A stretch of DNA of 64,000 nucleotides from Paraspadella gotoi (lineage: Eukaryota; Chaetognatha), in assembly GCA_051294375.1 (NCBI GenBank), contig CM119269.1:62001-126000 (forward strand). The letters are read 5' to 3'. How positions within the stretch are numbered: the stretch's first letter is position 1; the number at the start of each line of letters is the position of its first letter. Both the position numbers and the translations under genes were made by a program. The notes below the pieces were generated by a model that was not told where the DNA came from, did not search any database, and saw only the letters and a list, made by a program, of their open reading frames with translations. Of the stretch, positions 1 through 10,940 are shown piece by piece.

Positions 1-71
1 AGACCAAGCACCGAAGCTTTCCCTCATGCTTCCTGCTTGTACACACCCTTCCATTTTCTTTCCAGACAAGA

Positions 72-170
<99 letters not shown>

Positions 171-273
171 AGAGAGAGATAGAGAGAGCGAAAGAGAGGG
201 TGTCTTGTCTGGAAAGAAAATGGAAGGGTGTGTACAAGCAGGAAGCATGAGGGAAAGCTTCGGTGCTTGGTCT
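1..273. repeat. Perfect inverted repeat (palindrome) with TC/GA core
   Basis: Bases 1-74 are the exact reverse complement of 200-273 (74-bp arms without a mismatch). The spacer is itself a (TC)n run followed by a longer (GA)n run, so nearly the whole block can fold back. The left arm begins at window base 1, so the palindrome may continue outside. Open frames here are microsatellite frames, not genes. Confidence 0.9.
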
Positions 274-2736
274 GTAATCGTTAAGGTGTAGTGAGTTTGG
301 GATGAGTTGCTGCAAAGGGGTGCAAAGGGGTTATATAAGAGTGCCAGGAGATATAGACGGATGCAAGTGTAAAAAAAGATCAACATGGATGTGTGAGTTA
401 ACAGAGAGTAAGAAATTTGCGAAGATTGAAAACGAAGTCACGTAGTTTTAAATTTCGGATCACTGCTACAACCAATCAATATGGATTCATTGATTGATTT
501 GATCGCTTCCCTCTCTCGGCTTTTTCGCCTAGTATCCTTGCCTCGGCCACTTACATCTCCTTGCATCACCATGCATCTCCCTAAATTCTCCTTGCTATCT
601 CCCTACACCCGATTTTCGAATCTTTTTTTTCTTTCGAACTAACCTCGACTTCCAGCTGAGAAGATCTGGACGGACATGTGGAATCTCGAACTGGACGAAA
701 GGACAGAATTCCGCCCATTATCGTCTTTTTCGCGCGAATCTCATTCCTCTTTTCTCTCCTTTCCTCTCTCCTTTTCTTTTATTTTCCTTCCTTTCCTCCT
801 TTTGTCCTTTTTCCTTTCCTCCATTTTCATTTTCTTTCCTTTCTTTCTTCCTGTTCCTCCTTTTTTCCTTTCCTTTCCTCCGTCATCGGATTTCTCTGTT
901 TTTGATTCGTGTCATTCTTCCTTTATGTTCCACCATTTCCGAATCCTCACCACTTGAGCTGCGGTTGGCAGGCTTGAGCTTTTACGAATCTCATCAGTTT
1001 CCTCAGTTTATAAGAGTTTATATATGAAAAGCCGAGGTGAGGACGGGCTAAGAGCTTAAAGCCTCATTCCTTATGCAGTGTGTGCGAGCAGAAATACGGA
1101 GATGGAATTTTCATGAGTTCTTTATGGCAAATTGTCATTTATGCTAATGGCATTTACGTGGGTTCAATTGCGCGATGACGAATGTATGCGAATGGTTACA
1201 ATAGTCAATTGAAATGTAGCGAATTGTAATGATAAAAAGTCGTAAAAATATCATCTACCATTGACCATTGATCAAGAACTTGTCATCTTCTATGATACAA
1301 GAAGTATATAAAAAGAATATTCTTTTTTCATATTAACTGATGTGTTTAATATACATTTATTTATTGTATATTTGTTTATTTATTAATTTATTCATTTACT
1401 TGTTCATGTTATTTCACTTTAAATTTTGCAAAAAATAAACTGAATAAATTTTTTTCTCAAAAAAAAAAAAAAAAAACTAAATAAATTTTCGAAAGTTTCT
1501 CGGTCAGTCTTTGTTACATTCTTTACAGGCGTTATTTCTTTTTACTTATTGCTTTTTTCTCCCCCATTTCCTCCTCCGGTTTCACTATCTTTTCTTCATT
1601 TTTAGTGCCCGAGCAACTCATAGTCACTTTCGTTCTGTTAGCAATCTTGGTATCCACTACTTTACTATGCTCGATGTTCTTCATATCTAGGTCAGATATG
1701 AACTTGAGTAGGCGTAGGAATCTCGAAATTAAAAGAATTAGACACATACCTCAACATTATTGTAAATATTTGTTTAAAGCGTAGTTATTTATTACTCAAT
1801 CGAAAATTTCAATGGCTTTTTAATTGTGTATTCTTAAAGTTGAAAAAACTTTTTAAATCTGTGTAATAAACTTATTATAAAGTATCGTTAATTGTTTTCT
1901 ATGACCACTTGAGAATTTCAAAGTATCTATCCTTAGCGAGACCACGCAAAATCTTAAAACTTTTTATTTTCTCAACATTTTCTCAAGGTTTCATCCTTAC
2001 TTCTGTTTTATGGCTCTACTGTCGTAAAATTGGCGTAAATCATTAGTAAATTTCGGTGCTTTGTCCGTACGTATATATGTTCGCAATTCAGTATTTAATG
2101 TTTGCTTCGGTATCGCTCTACTTTAGTTTTCTAATTTAGAAGCTAATATTAGAAATTAAGACTTATTGTAGTATAGTATCATACTTTGTGCCAGTCTACG
2201 TGATCATTTAGATATATATGCGGCATAATTTATGAGATTAAATAAAAATACAAGAAAGAATGAACGAAGCAAAATAAAAACATAACTAATAATAAGATTG
2301 CAACTGATTTAAAATCGGCCTCTCTTTTCCAAAATCGCCCTATTTTCTCGTGAACTTATTTCCCTATTTCCATGAACTTAATTTTAACCCTGATAACTAA
2401 CCCTAATCTGTTATTAAACCCATAAATTAATCCCTGTACCCAACCACAAACCTAAGCAATAAATTTAAAAATTTAACTTAATTCAAAATTATAATGAAAT
2501 TGGTCTGTTTTGGCGCAAATAAGGGCCCCGAATTCGTTTTGACAAAATCGAAAATCGAAGAAAAAAACTTTTTCGCTAAATTAATTTTAATTTTATTTCC
2601 TTCATTCACAATATATTTTGAATTTTGATGGTGAAAAATGAAAAAGAATAGGGAATAGAAATGCGGAAACTCGGAATCTGAAGTGAAGTGGAAAATGGAA
2701 ATGGACAATGAGGGGAAAAGTAAAAGGGAATGGAAA
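274..2736. other. AT-rich DNA without a supported gene
   Basis: I see no convincing coding exon on either strand. There is a T/C-rich tract at about 725-890, a pure A run near 1459-1476 and otherwise AT-rich unique-looking DNA. Short open frames at 676-957 (pyrimidine tract) and 1532-1747 on the minus strand have no recognisable features. Confidence 0.5.
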
Positions 2737-2761
2737 NNNNNNNNNNNNNNNNNNNNNNNNN
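2737..2761. other. Assembly gap, 25 N
   Basis: A run of exactly 25 N. It directly abuts the left arm of the foldback at 2762-3146. Confidence 0.99.
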
Positions 2762-3146
2762 AAATCTCATGGCGCAAAGAAGAAAAAAAAGGAGTAAAAT
2801 ATTCTCGTTCGTTTTGAAGGAAAGAATAAAATAAAAGACGACAGGCGGCGCAAGTCGCTTCTTCCATGAAAAAAAAAGAACAATGGAATGGCATTTTCAC
2901 GCGTTCGGGGAATTCTTTTTGCCTTCATTTCGTGAGAGAGCAGCAGGAGGAGAAGATAGAGGAGGGCAGAGAGACGAGAGATCGGTCTCACGAATGAAGG
3001 CAAAAAAATTCCCGACCGTGAAATCCATTCCATTGTTCTTTTTTTTTCATGGAAGAAGCGACTTGCGCCGCCTGTCGTCTTTTTTTTTCTTTTCCTTCAA
3101 ACGACGAGAATTTTTACTCCTTTTTTTCTTCTTTCGCCTGAGATTT
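2762..3146. repeat. Imperfect foldback with arms of 150-175 bp
   Basis: Bases 2762-2937 pair with the reverse complement of 2996-3146. Long stretches match exactly, for example the GGCGGCGCAAGTCGCTTC segment at about 2845-2862. The arms differ mainly by single-base insertions in the left arm, especially in A runs. The spacer of about 58 bases is purine-rich. The inverted arms can be read as protein (LFFFFHGRSDLRRLSS in two frames), but only because the same DNA is read twice. Confidence 0.85.
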
Positions 3147-3195
3147 TTTTCTTTTTTCTTATTCTATTCTTTGTTTCCTTTCTTTAAGGTTTTAT

Positions 3196-3245
3196 CCTTC
3201 ATTCATTCATTCATTCATTCATTCATTCATTCATTCATTCATTCA
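3196..3245. repeat. (ATTC)n microsatellite
   Basis: About twelve uninterrupted four-base units, with a decayed continuation to about 3265. Confidence 0.9.
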
Positions 3246-3487
3246 ATTATTTGCTCATTCATTTATTGATGAATTCATATAATAACCTTTCCAAAATTTT
3301 CATTTTTTAAGTTTCGGATTAAAAATCATTCTTTAAGTTTAACATCTCTGTCCCTTTTTCCCTTTTTCACTCAGATTCTTTTCTTTCTTTCGCTTCTCTT
3401 TATCTTTAAAACTTTCTTTTCTTCAAATTCTTTTCTGATTTTTCTTTTTAACTCACTTCTCTTTCTTAACACATTTTTCTTTTTTTA

Positions 3488-3700
3488 GTTTCGCCGCGTG
3501 TACTTGCTGAGCAACTCTAAAAGTCACGTTTCGGTCGGTCGATCGGTCGGTCAGTCGGTATGTCTGTCCATCGGTATGTCAGTCCATCGGTATGTCAGTC
3601 CGTCGGTATGTCAGTCCGTCGGTATGTCAGTCCGTCGGTCTGTCCTACCAACGTTAAAAATGCTCTTAACTTGCATATAGTTATTTTCTCATTTGTTAAG
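3488..3700 (+). repeat. Dispersed repeat with CGGT/GTCT core, copy A
   Basis: The block runs from a GCCGCGTGTACTTGCTGAGC-like start through a (CGGT)n/(GTCTGTCC)n core to AAAAATGCTCTTAACTTGC and ATTTGTTAAG. The same layout recurs at about 53880-54030 and 62353-62520 on the plus strand, and a core-only copy lies at 21957-22032 on the minus strand. This four-copy recurrence is visible directly. I do not recognise the family; no transposase or RT frame is attached. Confidence 0.75.
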
Positions 3701-3973
3701 ACAGGAAAAAACCTAAGGGACTGCTAGCGCCGCCTTAAGGAAATAAAAGGTAAAAGACAATATTCCGATGCAGTGCTTGTCATAAATATACCGGCTAAGA
3801 ATGTTATGGTAGTCATGTAGTCATGTCATGTCTTGTCACGTCGTCATGTCATGTAATGTCATATCATGTCACAAGAAACATACGTGATAAGGCAGTCACT
3901 GCGGCACAACGCATTTGAATTACTGTTCTTTTTTTATTTCTTTACTTTTCTCCCTTTTCTCTACGCTGCGGAT

Positions 3974-4008
3974 TAAGGCGTAGTGAAAGTTACATACGAA
4001 AATTCTAA
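3974..4008. mobile_element. Left end of a MITE, rest lost in gap
   Basis: The 35 visible bases start TAAGGCGTAGTGAAAGTT and match the left terminal inverted repeat of the complete element at 8059-8696. The rest falls into the N run that starts at 4009. The gap (583 N) is close to what a 638-bp element would need. Confidence 0.7.
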
Positions 4009-4591
4009 NNNNNNNNNNNNNNNNNNNNNNNNNNNNNNNNNNNNNNNNNNNNNNNNNNNNNNNNNNNNNNNNNNNNNNNNNNNNNNNNNNNNNNNNNNNN
4101 NNNNNNNNNNNNNNNNNNNNNNNNNNNNNNNNNNNNNNNNNNNNNNNNNNNNNNNNNNNNNNNNNNNNNNNNNNNNNNNNNNNNNNNNNNNNNNNNNNNN
4201 NNNNNNNNNNNNNNNNNNNNNNNNNNNNNNNNNNNNNNNNNNNNNNNNNNNNNNNNNNNNNNNNNNNNNNNNNNNNNNNNNNNNNNNNNNNNNNNNNNNN
4301 NNNNNNNNNNNNNNNNNNNNNNNNNNNNNNNNNNNNNNNNNNNNNNNNNNNNNNNNNNNNNNNNNNNNNNNNNNNNNNNNNNNNNNNNNNNNNNNNNNNN
4401 NNNNNNNNNNNNNNNNNNNNNNNNNNNNNNNNNNNNNNNNNNNNNNNNNNNNNNNNNNNNNNNNNNNNNNNNNNNNNNNNNNNNNNNNNNNNNNNNNNNN
4501 NNNNNNNNNNNNNNNNNNNNNNNNNNNNNNNNNNNNNNNNNNNNNNNNNNNNNNNNNNNNNNNNNNNNNNNNNNNNNNNNNNNNNNNNNNN
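4009..4591. other. Assembly gap, 583 N
   Basis: Continuous N. Open frames that cross it are artefacts. Confidence 0.99.
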
Positions 4592-4680
4592 CGACGACGG
4601 AATTAATTATTTCTTTCTCCCTCCATTGAAACTTTTCCAACCCGCAATTTATCCCATCTCGGTGCTGAAACGGATTACCC

Positions 4681-6667
4681 AAAAGAGAGAGATTACTTTT
4701 TATGCTGTTATTGGATACCGTTTACTATTTTTTAATGTAAGGTTAAATCGTTTTTTGTTATTAATAAAAAAAGAAAAAAGGATAATACGATAATTAAATT
4801 TTATTTGAAATTAGAATAGTCGAGGAACTTCTCATAGAAAATATTTCTTTGGAAAAGGAAAATCGTATAATATGATTAAAGCAATAAAACCTGAAAATTA
4901 AAATTCATAAAATTAAAATAAAAGGCCAACAATTTGGTTTCGAATTCGCAAAGTTCTTTTTTTTATTCATTCTATCGATTCTGCTTCCAACGTCTCTTCC
5001 ATTATTCTTTCTTCCACGCCCACAGTCGCCAACAGTCGCCCACTCTTGTATCAACAGCTTTCGCGTCGTCTTGCTTTTGGAAGTCAAGATCGTGCAGTGA
5101 CAACGGTAGAATCTGGTAAAATTAATTGCTCGAAATAATTATAAATGGAGAAGCTAAAAACGAAGCCCCAGCCCCGACCATGGGAAAAAGTATCGCGAGG
5201 TCCGGGGGGCCGTTTCCTGTTTTGCCGACTGATTCAGTATTTTTATCCCACTCCCGATCACTACATAAATCATTGAGATTTAAGAATTCTTTCGAGCCCG
5301 CGAAGTGTCCGAAGGATTTAGAGGAAAAAAATATCGGGAAATGAGTAAAAACGGAAAAATCCTTCAGGAAATGGGGAAGTGCGAGAGGCGGTGAATATGG
5401 CGCGAAGAGGTGGAATGGTTGGACTTGGGACTTGATGGTTGGAGTTGAGTGAACGAGGTTGTAAGTTCTAAAGTCAATGTAAAGTCACAGCAAACGAGTA
5501 AAGCTTCCAAATAAGGAAGGACCTATTTGCTAAACTTGTTTTGTTGAGATTTCATCAAATTTGTCCAATAGATTTTTGTTGTTTGGGGTTGTATAAGGAG
5601 AAATAATATACACGTCTTGTTAGATTTTTTTAGATTTCTGACGCCTTTACGCCTTCGAATCTCGATTTGATTTTTTTTTCTTCCAACATAATATTTTAGC
5701 CCGAGGCTTTAAAGGGCCGAGTTAGAGGCAAACAAAAAAAAGGTTTTTCTTTGCTCAGTTGAGGTGAAAATTGGCGTGAAAAAAATGAGGGAAGAGGGAG
5801 CGGAAGGGAACAAAGAGAAAAGGAAAAAACGAGTATTGAATTCCGGCGAAAGGTAAGATTCTCGCTTTGGGAATGCGAAAAATGTCGTCGGAAGCAAGAA
5901 AGATAGAAAAGAATAAAAAAATCTTGAAAAGGACGAGGATGGGCATGAAGTTGAAATGTGGTTGCTGATTCCAGGACAGAATAAAAGTCTATATTGGCGG
6001 GAGGAGAGAAAGGGCCATTAAAAGGGTCTACCGGAGAGGAGTTAATATTGCCAGATTTATATGATTATATGAATTGCGGACCTAATTTCCAAACACGTAG
6101 TGGTAAGGTGTTTTTAAAGAAGTTTTACCCTCTTACAAATAAACATACAAGTAATGAATTTCTCAAATTGTAACAATTTCCGTGCGCGATATCTCAGAGC
6201 CCTTCACTTAAATTAATGACTCATTTTGTAGGCTTGCTGTCTGGCATTTGTTGATCGATCAATGTTTTAAATAATTCTAATAAGTCTTTAGTATTAATTT
6301 CTTGGCCCCAATGAACTCATACAAAATTCACATCGATCAACTTTTTGAATTTTTTTTACCTTTTAATGTTTCACGGTAGTCCACAACCAATCTAGAACTT
6401 AGTTAAATTAAAAAAAGTATAGTATGGGAATGTGCATTTTTGCCTACTGAATTCAATATTCATATATTCATTTTAATGTTACAAAAACGAGAAAATATCA
6501 TAATGTATAAAATGCCTGCGGTAAACGTCGCCTCCTATTATTACGTGGACTAAAATCACCTACCGTTCATCCAGCGGCCTTGGTGGCCAGAGGCAAGTCA
6601 TTAGCCCTCCCACGCCAAGCCCGGTGGTACGCCTAGCAGTTTAACAGGGACGGGGCGCTTCCGCTGT
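4681..6667. other. AT-rich DNA without a supported gene
   Basis: I see no exon I can support. A 72-codon frame at 5126-5344 lacks an ATG start and recognisable motifs. At about 6570-6660 there is a GC-richer segment (GCGGCCTTGGTGGCC, then an AAGCCCGGTGGTACG word) of unclear, possibly repeat-derived, origin. Confidence 0.4.
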
Positions 6668-6997
6668 AATGGTGTTTACAAGAGCCTGATCCGAAGCTCA
6701 GGGACTGCTTATATTTAACGGTTTCTGTCACTAAAACAACAATCATTACTGTCTCTTCAAATTCCCTCACGATAGGATTCCAGACCAAAGTAATTTGGGG
6801 GAGGCCGTGGTCTTTTAAGCCGGTACCGAGAGCTTGCGACGACCGAGTTCCAACGCCCCCTGTCTACACAATGTTCTTCGGACGCGGTCGTCGTCACAAG
6901 GGTCGAAAATACGTTTCCAAAAGCGTGGGCTTTGTGGCTTCAGAGAAGCGAATCCGGATTAAACGATTTGCCACGATTTTAATATTCTACTTATAAA
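6668..6997 (+). CDS. Unassigned open frame, about 109 codons
   Basis: An uninterrupted frame runs from TGGTGTTTACAA to the stop at about 6995, without an ATG until MFFGRGRRHKGRKY near residue 68. Its middle (RPWSFKPVPRACDDRVPTPP) and basic end are more protein-like than the repeat frames nearby. A possible splice acceptor (GATAGGATTCCAG) lies inside at about 6780. I do not recognise a family. It may be an exon, a decayed element or chance. Confidence 0.2.
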
Positions 6998-7100
6998 AGT
7001 TAATCAATTACAAATTAATGAAAAAAGAACATTAAATCGTTGATATGATCCGCTCTTTTAAATTAATTATGCATGTTTTAAAAATCTATTTCCATTTCAG

Positions 7101-7487
7101 AGGTCGGGTAAAGGCTCTTGAACAAGTGTCGTAAAAAATGGCGGGCCGGACTTGGTGGCCGAGACCCGCGCAGGCAATACCGATGCGGCTCCCGGAAGTA
7201 GTTTGCATCTATTGGCCCAAAGTGCTGCAGACGAAATGTCTTCTGCTTCATCGGGGCTAGGAGGTTTTCGCGGGAACCTGATTAAGGAAGAGAAAGTGTT
7301 TTACCGGCCTGACAATCGAGAGAATTTAACTAAAAATGTAGAAACATGTGCCAACCTTGTCGCCCAAGATTTCGACGGCATCGACGAAAGACGCTCGCTA
7401 AGACAAACCAACAAAATGGATTTTCATTTTCGACGCCTGAAATTTAATAGCAAAAAGAAAAAGTTTTTTTGCTTCGAGCTTTGCTAA
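7101..7487 (+). CDS. Candidate 3' exon of an unknown gene
   Basis: A splice-acceptor-like TTCCATTTCAG ends at 7100. From 7101 one frame stays open for 128 codons to TAA at 7485-7487. The product starts RSGKALETSVVKNGGPD and is Ser/Ala/Gly-rich in the middle. It contains VETCANLVAQDFDGIDERRS and ends in a lysine-rich tail. Codon usage is mixed and not microsatellite-driven. No domain is recognised and no upstream partner exon is evident. It could be a terminal exon or a relic of a mobile element. Confidence 0.3.
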
Positions 7488-8058
7488 TGGTAAAAATGGC
7501 GAGTGAAAACGCTTCACTCTTGGTTTTTTAATTCAAAGCCGGTCGCGAACTAAAGCCGGTCGTTTTTTGTCGGTCGGATCGCTTATACAAAATAAGATAA
7601 CTTACGGAGAATTGAAAAAACGAAATTAAAATATTTAAAAGGAAAAAAAATTAATTACAAAAATTATGGATATTTTTTATAAATTCATTATCAAAATAGT
7701 AAACAAAAGACATACTTTTATTCTTTCAGTTTTATATTTTTATATTAGCGCGTAGAAGAGTGAAAGAGCAATTTTTCACTCCTTTTGGTTTATTTTTCCT
7801 TCGTGGGAGAGAACAGTATTTCTCATTTTTTTCCCAGAACAAATTGTAATCTGATTTTGTGCCAGACTTTAAAATAATGCAGGCCCGTGATTTGTCATAT
7901 AAATTCAATAAAATTGTCGACAAGTAGTAAAATTTCAAGAATAAAATACTATTTATCAGGGATAATGTTATAAAAATTTTGCAACACGGGCTTTGCTATG
8001 TTCTAACGGCTACGTATATAAAATTTGTACTAGGGAAAACGCGAGGATGACTGTTTAA
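7488..8058. other. AT-rich DNA without a supported gene
   Basis: No motif or convincing frame seen. The last nine bases (8050-8058, ACTGTTTAA) are the left target-site duplication of the MITE that follows. Confidence 0.5.
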
Positions 8059-8696
8059 TAAGGCGTAGTGAAAGTTTACGTATGGAAAATTCTAAAAGAA
8101 ATTATGAACTAACATACCATAAAAGTAACATTAATTTGTAAAAAAAAATTATTTTATGTTTTTTTAATTTTCGCAGTAGGCTATATTTATATATAGTACA
8201 TATCCCTTATACAATAATCGAAAAATTTCAAAATATGCTTTTCTTAAATTTTGATTGCAGATTTGAATTCCTTCGTCAAAAAAGTTGATAAAAGAAAATA
8301 TATAAATCATTTTTAAAATTCTTTTATTAAGTGGGGTTTAAAATTTAAAAAACTATGATTTAATATAATAAAAAGTTAATTTTCAGCTAAAATGATAGCT
8401 TTTTTTAAAATTTTTGACCTACTTATGAAAGGAATTTTTCAAAAAGGGTTATATTTCTTTCTAATCAAACTTTTTATGAACGAATCAAATCTGGCAAAAA
8501 AAAACTTTTAAAAAAACTGTTTTGAAATTTTAACAGTTTAATTGAATTAGTACTAGTATAAATATGGCCCTGCGTAAATTGTAAAATTTATTATAAATTT
8601 TATATATATATATGTTCATAGTAATACTTGTTGTTCGTTCCTCACTTTTTAGAATTTTTAATTAAAAGTTAAATTTTAGAATTTTACTACGCCTTA
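8059..8696. mobile_element. Complete MITE with 9-bp target duplication
   Basis: The element begins TAAGGCGTAGT and ends ACTACGCCTTA, a perfect 11-bp terminal inverted repeat. A looser inverted match continues inward (AAAATTCTAAAA-like on both sides). It is flanked by identical 9-bp direct repeats ACTGTTTAA at 8050-8058 and 8697-8705. The 638-bp interior is AT-rich and has no coding capacity, so it is non-autonomous. A 9-bp target duplication fits Mutator-like (MULE) elements; other families with 8-10-bp duplications cannot be excluded. A second copy is cut by the gap at 4009. Confidence 0.85.
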
Positions 8697-8705
8697 ACTG
8701 TTTAA

Positions 8706-9448
8706 TAGCATTTGGAATAACCAAGCCATCGGCGCCGCAAATTAGCGCGGAAAAAGGCAAATATTGCTGCTCGCGAGTCGGCGCCAGTTTTTGTTCTTCG
8801 TTAACCGGATTTCTGCCACCCTTCACCTTGGGTTCCTTTTAGAAGAAAAGAAAATCTTGAGAGTGAAATCTATACAGTCTAATCTAATAAAATAAAAAAC
8901 GGGGAAAAACAAAAAAGAAAAAAAAAAAAAGAAGAAAAAATAGAAGAACCGCCTCTTGAATGTGTTTTCTTTTTTCTTCTTCCTTCTTTTTTCGGGGAAA
9001 ACGGACTTGGCCGGTGGGCGAATATTCTGGAATGGAATATGAAAGAAAACAAGAACGTTTTCAAATGCAAAGTTCTCTCGCTCTCCCTCTTGTCTCTGTC
9101 CTCTCTCTCTCTCTCTCTCTCTCTAAGTCTCTCTCTCTCTCTCTCTCCACCTCTCGTCTCTTCTCTCACCTCATCATTCTCTCTGCCTCTCCGCGTCTCT
9201 CTCCAACCATTTATCTTTTCAAGCGTAAAAAAACCGGAAAGTTTTTTTTGAGACCATAGCATAGTATCTCTCGCTGTTTCTTAGCTGCAAATAAAATCTT
9301 TTCGCTATAAAAAACAAACGTCTTTCGTTCTTTTTAATTAATAACGTGAGTTTATCTTGCTTTGAAAAGTAATATGCATCAAAACCGATCGTTATACCAA
9401 AGTAACATATATCGTTTGATCCTAAGAATTAAGGGAAAAAAAAAAAAG
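8706..9448. other. Non-coding DNA with a TC microsatellite
   Basis: A GC-richer stretch at 8730-8830 is followed by A-rich DNA and, at about 9080-9170, a degenerate (TC)n tract. Open frames on both strands follow the repeat. No gene is supported. Confidence 0.5.
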
Positions 9449-9495
9449 AGAGAGAGAGAGAGAGAGAAGAGAGACGAGAGAGAGAGAGAGAGAGA

Positions 9496-9544
<49 letters not shown>

Positions 9545-9545
9545 G
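9449..9545. repeat. (GA)n microsatellite
   Basis: Near-continuous GA with a few AAGA and GAC interruptions. Confidence 0.9.
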
Positions 9546-9554
9546 AGACAGGCG

Positions 9555-9758
9555 TTGTCTGAGAATATTCTCATCGACGGTCTTCGGCCCAATGTCGTAA
9601 CTTTCTTAGAAACGCCACATCCCCGCCGACGGTTTCAATGGCGGCTCCTTAAACCAACGAAGTGTTACGACTATTTTTTGACGGTCGACGAAACGCCCCC
9701 TAATGACGCCTTTAAGACCCGAAAAACCTTCACCAAGATTACTGAAAGTAAAAGATAA
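9555..9758 (+). CDS. Unassigned open frame, 67 codons
   Basis: An open frame directly after the GA tract reads SENILIDGLRPNVVTFLETP, then HPRRRFQWRLLKP, then LTVDETPPNDAFKTRKTF to a TAA. It is not compositionally driven and looks protein-like, but has no ATG start, no clear splice acceptor and no domain I recognise. Confidence 0.22.
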   Translation: MSENILIDGLRPNVVTFLETPHPRRRFQWRLLKPTKCYDYFLTVDETPPNDAFKTRKTFTKITESKR

Positions 9759-9837
9759 TCGCGATTTCATTGCAATTGGTCACTGGGTCAATTGTAGATT
9801 TTGAATGACAATAAAAGTGTTAAAAGAACAATATTCC

Positions 9838-10370
9838 GAAGAGTGCTTGTCATAAATACCACCGGACTAAGAATGTATGGTAGTCAGGTAAGTCCATGTC
9901 GATTCATGTCCACGTGACCGTTCAATGTCCATGTAGATGGTCATGTCATGATGGTTCACAAGAAACAAACGTGATGATGCAGTCACTGCGGGCGCAAACA
10001 CATTTGAATTATGCGCGTTTTTTTTTTCCTTCACTTTTCTTTTCTCCTTTTCTCTACCGGGTCTCCAACCTCTCTCTCCTTCTCTCTCGTCTCTATCTGC
10101 TCTCCTCTCTCATCTCTTTCTTCTCTCCTCTAACTCCATCTCTCCTCTCATCCTCTTAATTTCCCTCCTCGGCGATCGGGACTGTCAAAGTTTCCTCTCA
10201 AACAAGTTTTCTTTTTCCCCTCCTGAGACGACGACGACGACAACGACGAACGGACGACGACGACAACAACGACGACCGACGGGAATTAAATTATTTCTTT
10301 CGTCCCTCCATTGAAACTTTTCCAACCCGCAAGTTTATCCCATTCTCGGTGCTGAAACGGATTACCCTAA
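9838..10370 (+). repeat. Dispersed repeat with GTCATGTCATG segment, second copy
   Basis: It matches the element at 3755-4680: GTGCTTGTCATAAATA, AAGAATGTATGGTAGTCA, CAGTCACTGCGG, then, after a TC tract and a run of CGACGACGACAACAACG, the CCCTCCATTGAAACTTTTCC to GAAACGGATTACCC end. It lacks the MITE found in the first copy, so it is an empty-site comparison. Confidence 0.65.
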
Positions 10371-10800
10371 TCTCTCTGTCTCTCTCTCTGTCTTCTCTTC
10401 TCCTCTCTCGTCTCTCTCTCTCTCTGTCTGTCTCTCTCTCTTCTCTCTTCTCTCTCTCTCTCTCCTCATCTCTCTCTCTCTCATCTCTCTCTTTGCTCTC
10501 TCTCTTTCTCTCTCTCTCTGTCTGTCTCTCTCTTTCTCTCTCTCTCGTCTCGGTCATCTCTAAATCTCTCTTCTCTCTCTCCTCTTTCCTTCCTCTCTTG
10601 TCTGTCTCCTCTCATCTTCTCCACTCTCTCTCGTCTCTCTCCCTCTCTCCTCTCTCTTCTCTAGACCTCTCTCCTCCGGTCTCTCCTCTCTCTCTCCTGC
10701 TCTCTCCCTCNNNNNNNNNNNNNNNNNNNNNNNNNTCTCTCCCTCTTCGCATGACTCGATGTCATTTTGTCTTTTCTTTTCGCTTCCGTCATTTCTAATC
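10371..10800. repeat. Degenerate (TC)n tract with a 25-N gap
   Basis: Almost pure TC with TCTTC, GTC and TTG interruptions, broken by 25 N at 10711-10735. The long frames in it (poly Ser/Leu one way, poly Arg/Glu the other) are repeat frames. Confidence 0.9.
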
Positions 10801-10818
10801 AAACTTTTCGTAATTTAG

Positions 10819-10940
10819 ACGCTGAAATCTTTGACAAATTTGAAGAGGGAGACAGAGTCGACAGAGACGAGGGAGAGAGAGACGATAGAGACGGAGACAA
10901 CGAGGCCGGCATGTCAGACCGCGCCGGCCTCGCTGCTTAA
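10819..10940 (+). CDS. Candidate terminal exon with acidic Arg/Asp-rich C-terminus
   Basis: A textbook 3' splice site precedes it: branch-like TTCTAAT, then ACTTTTCGTAATTTAG ending at 10818. From there a frame (two bases completing a codon, then GCT) runs 39 codons to TAA at 10938-10940. It reads AEIFDKFEEGDRVDRDEGER, a D/R-rich stretch, and ends MSDRAGLAA. The mixed charge and codon choice look like the C-terminal tail of a real protein. I cannot name the protein, and no upstream exon is identified. The GC-rich hairpin at 10901-10932 lies in its last codons. Confidence 0.4.
10901..10932. other. GC-rich perfect hairpin
   Basis: CGAGGCCGGC at 10901-10910 pairs perfectly with GCCGGCCTCG at 10923-10932 across a 12-base loop. 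It coincides with the end of the candidate terminal exon just before its stop codon. Its role, if any, is unknown. Confidence 0.7.

Larger units (their letters stand above)
3755..4680 (+). repeat. Dispersed repeat with GTCATGTCATGT segment, interrupted by a gap
   Basis: Sequence from GCTTGTCATAAATA through a run of GTCATGT/ATGTCATG words to AAGGCAGTCACTGCGGC is present here (3773-3915), again at 9845-9995 and, truncated, at 54135-54240. After the gap, 4600-4680 (CCCTCCATTGAAACTTTTCC to ACGGATTACCC) matches 10299-10368. The copy here carries a MITE end just before the gap, so the MITE probably inserted into this older repeat. Confidence 0.65.

Noticed and set aside
3498-3680. Ser/Val/Gly repeat peptide (GRSVGQSVCLSIGMSV)
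   Set aside because: Produced by the CGGT/GTCT core of a dispersed repeat; the core varies in unit number and frame among its four copies.
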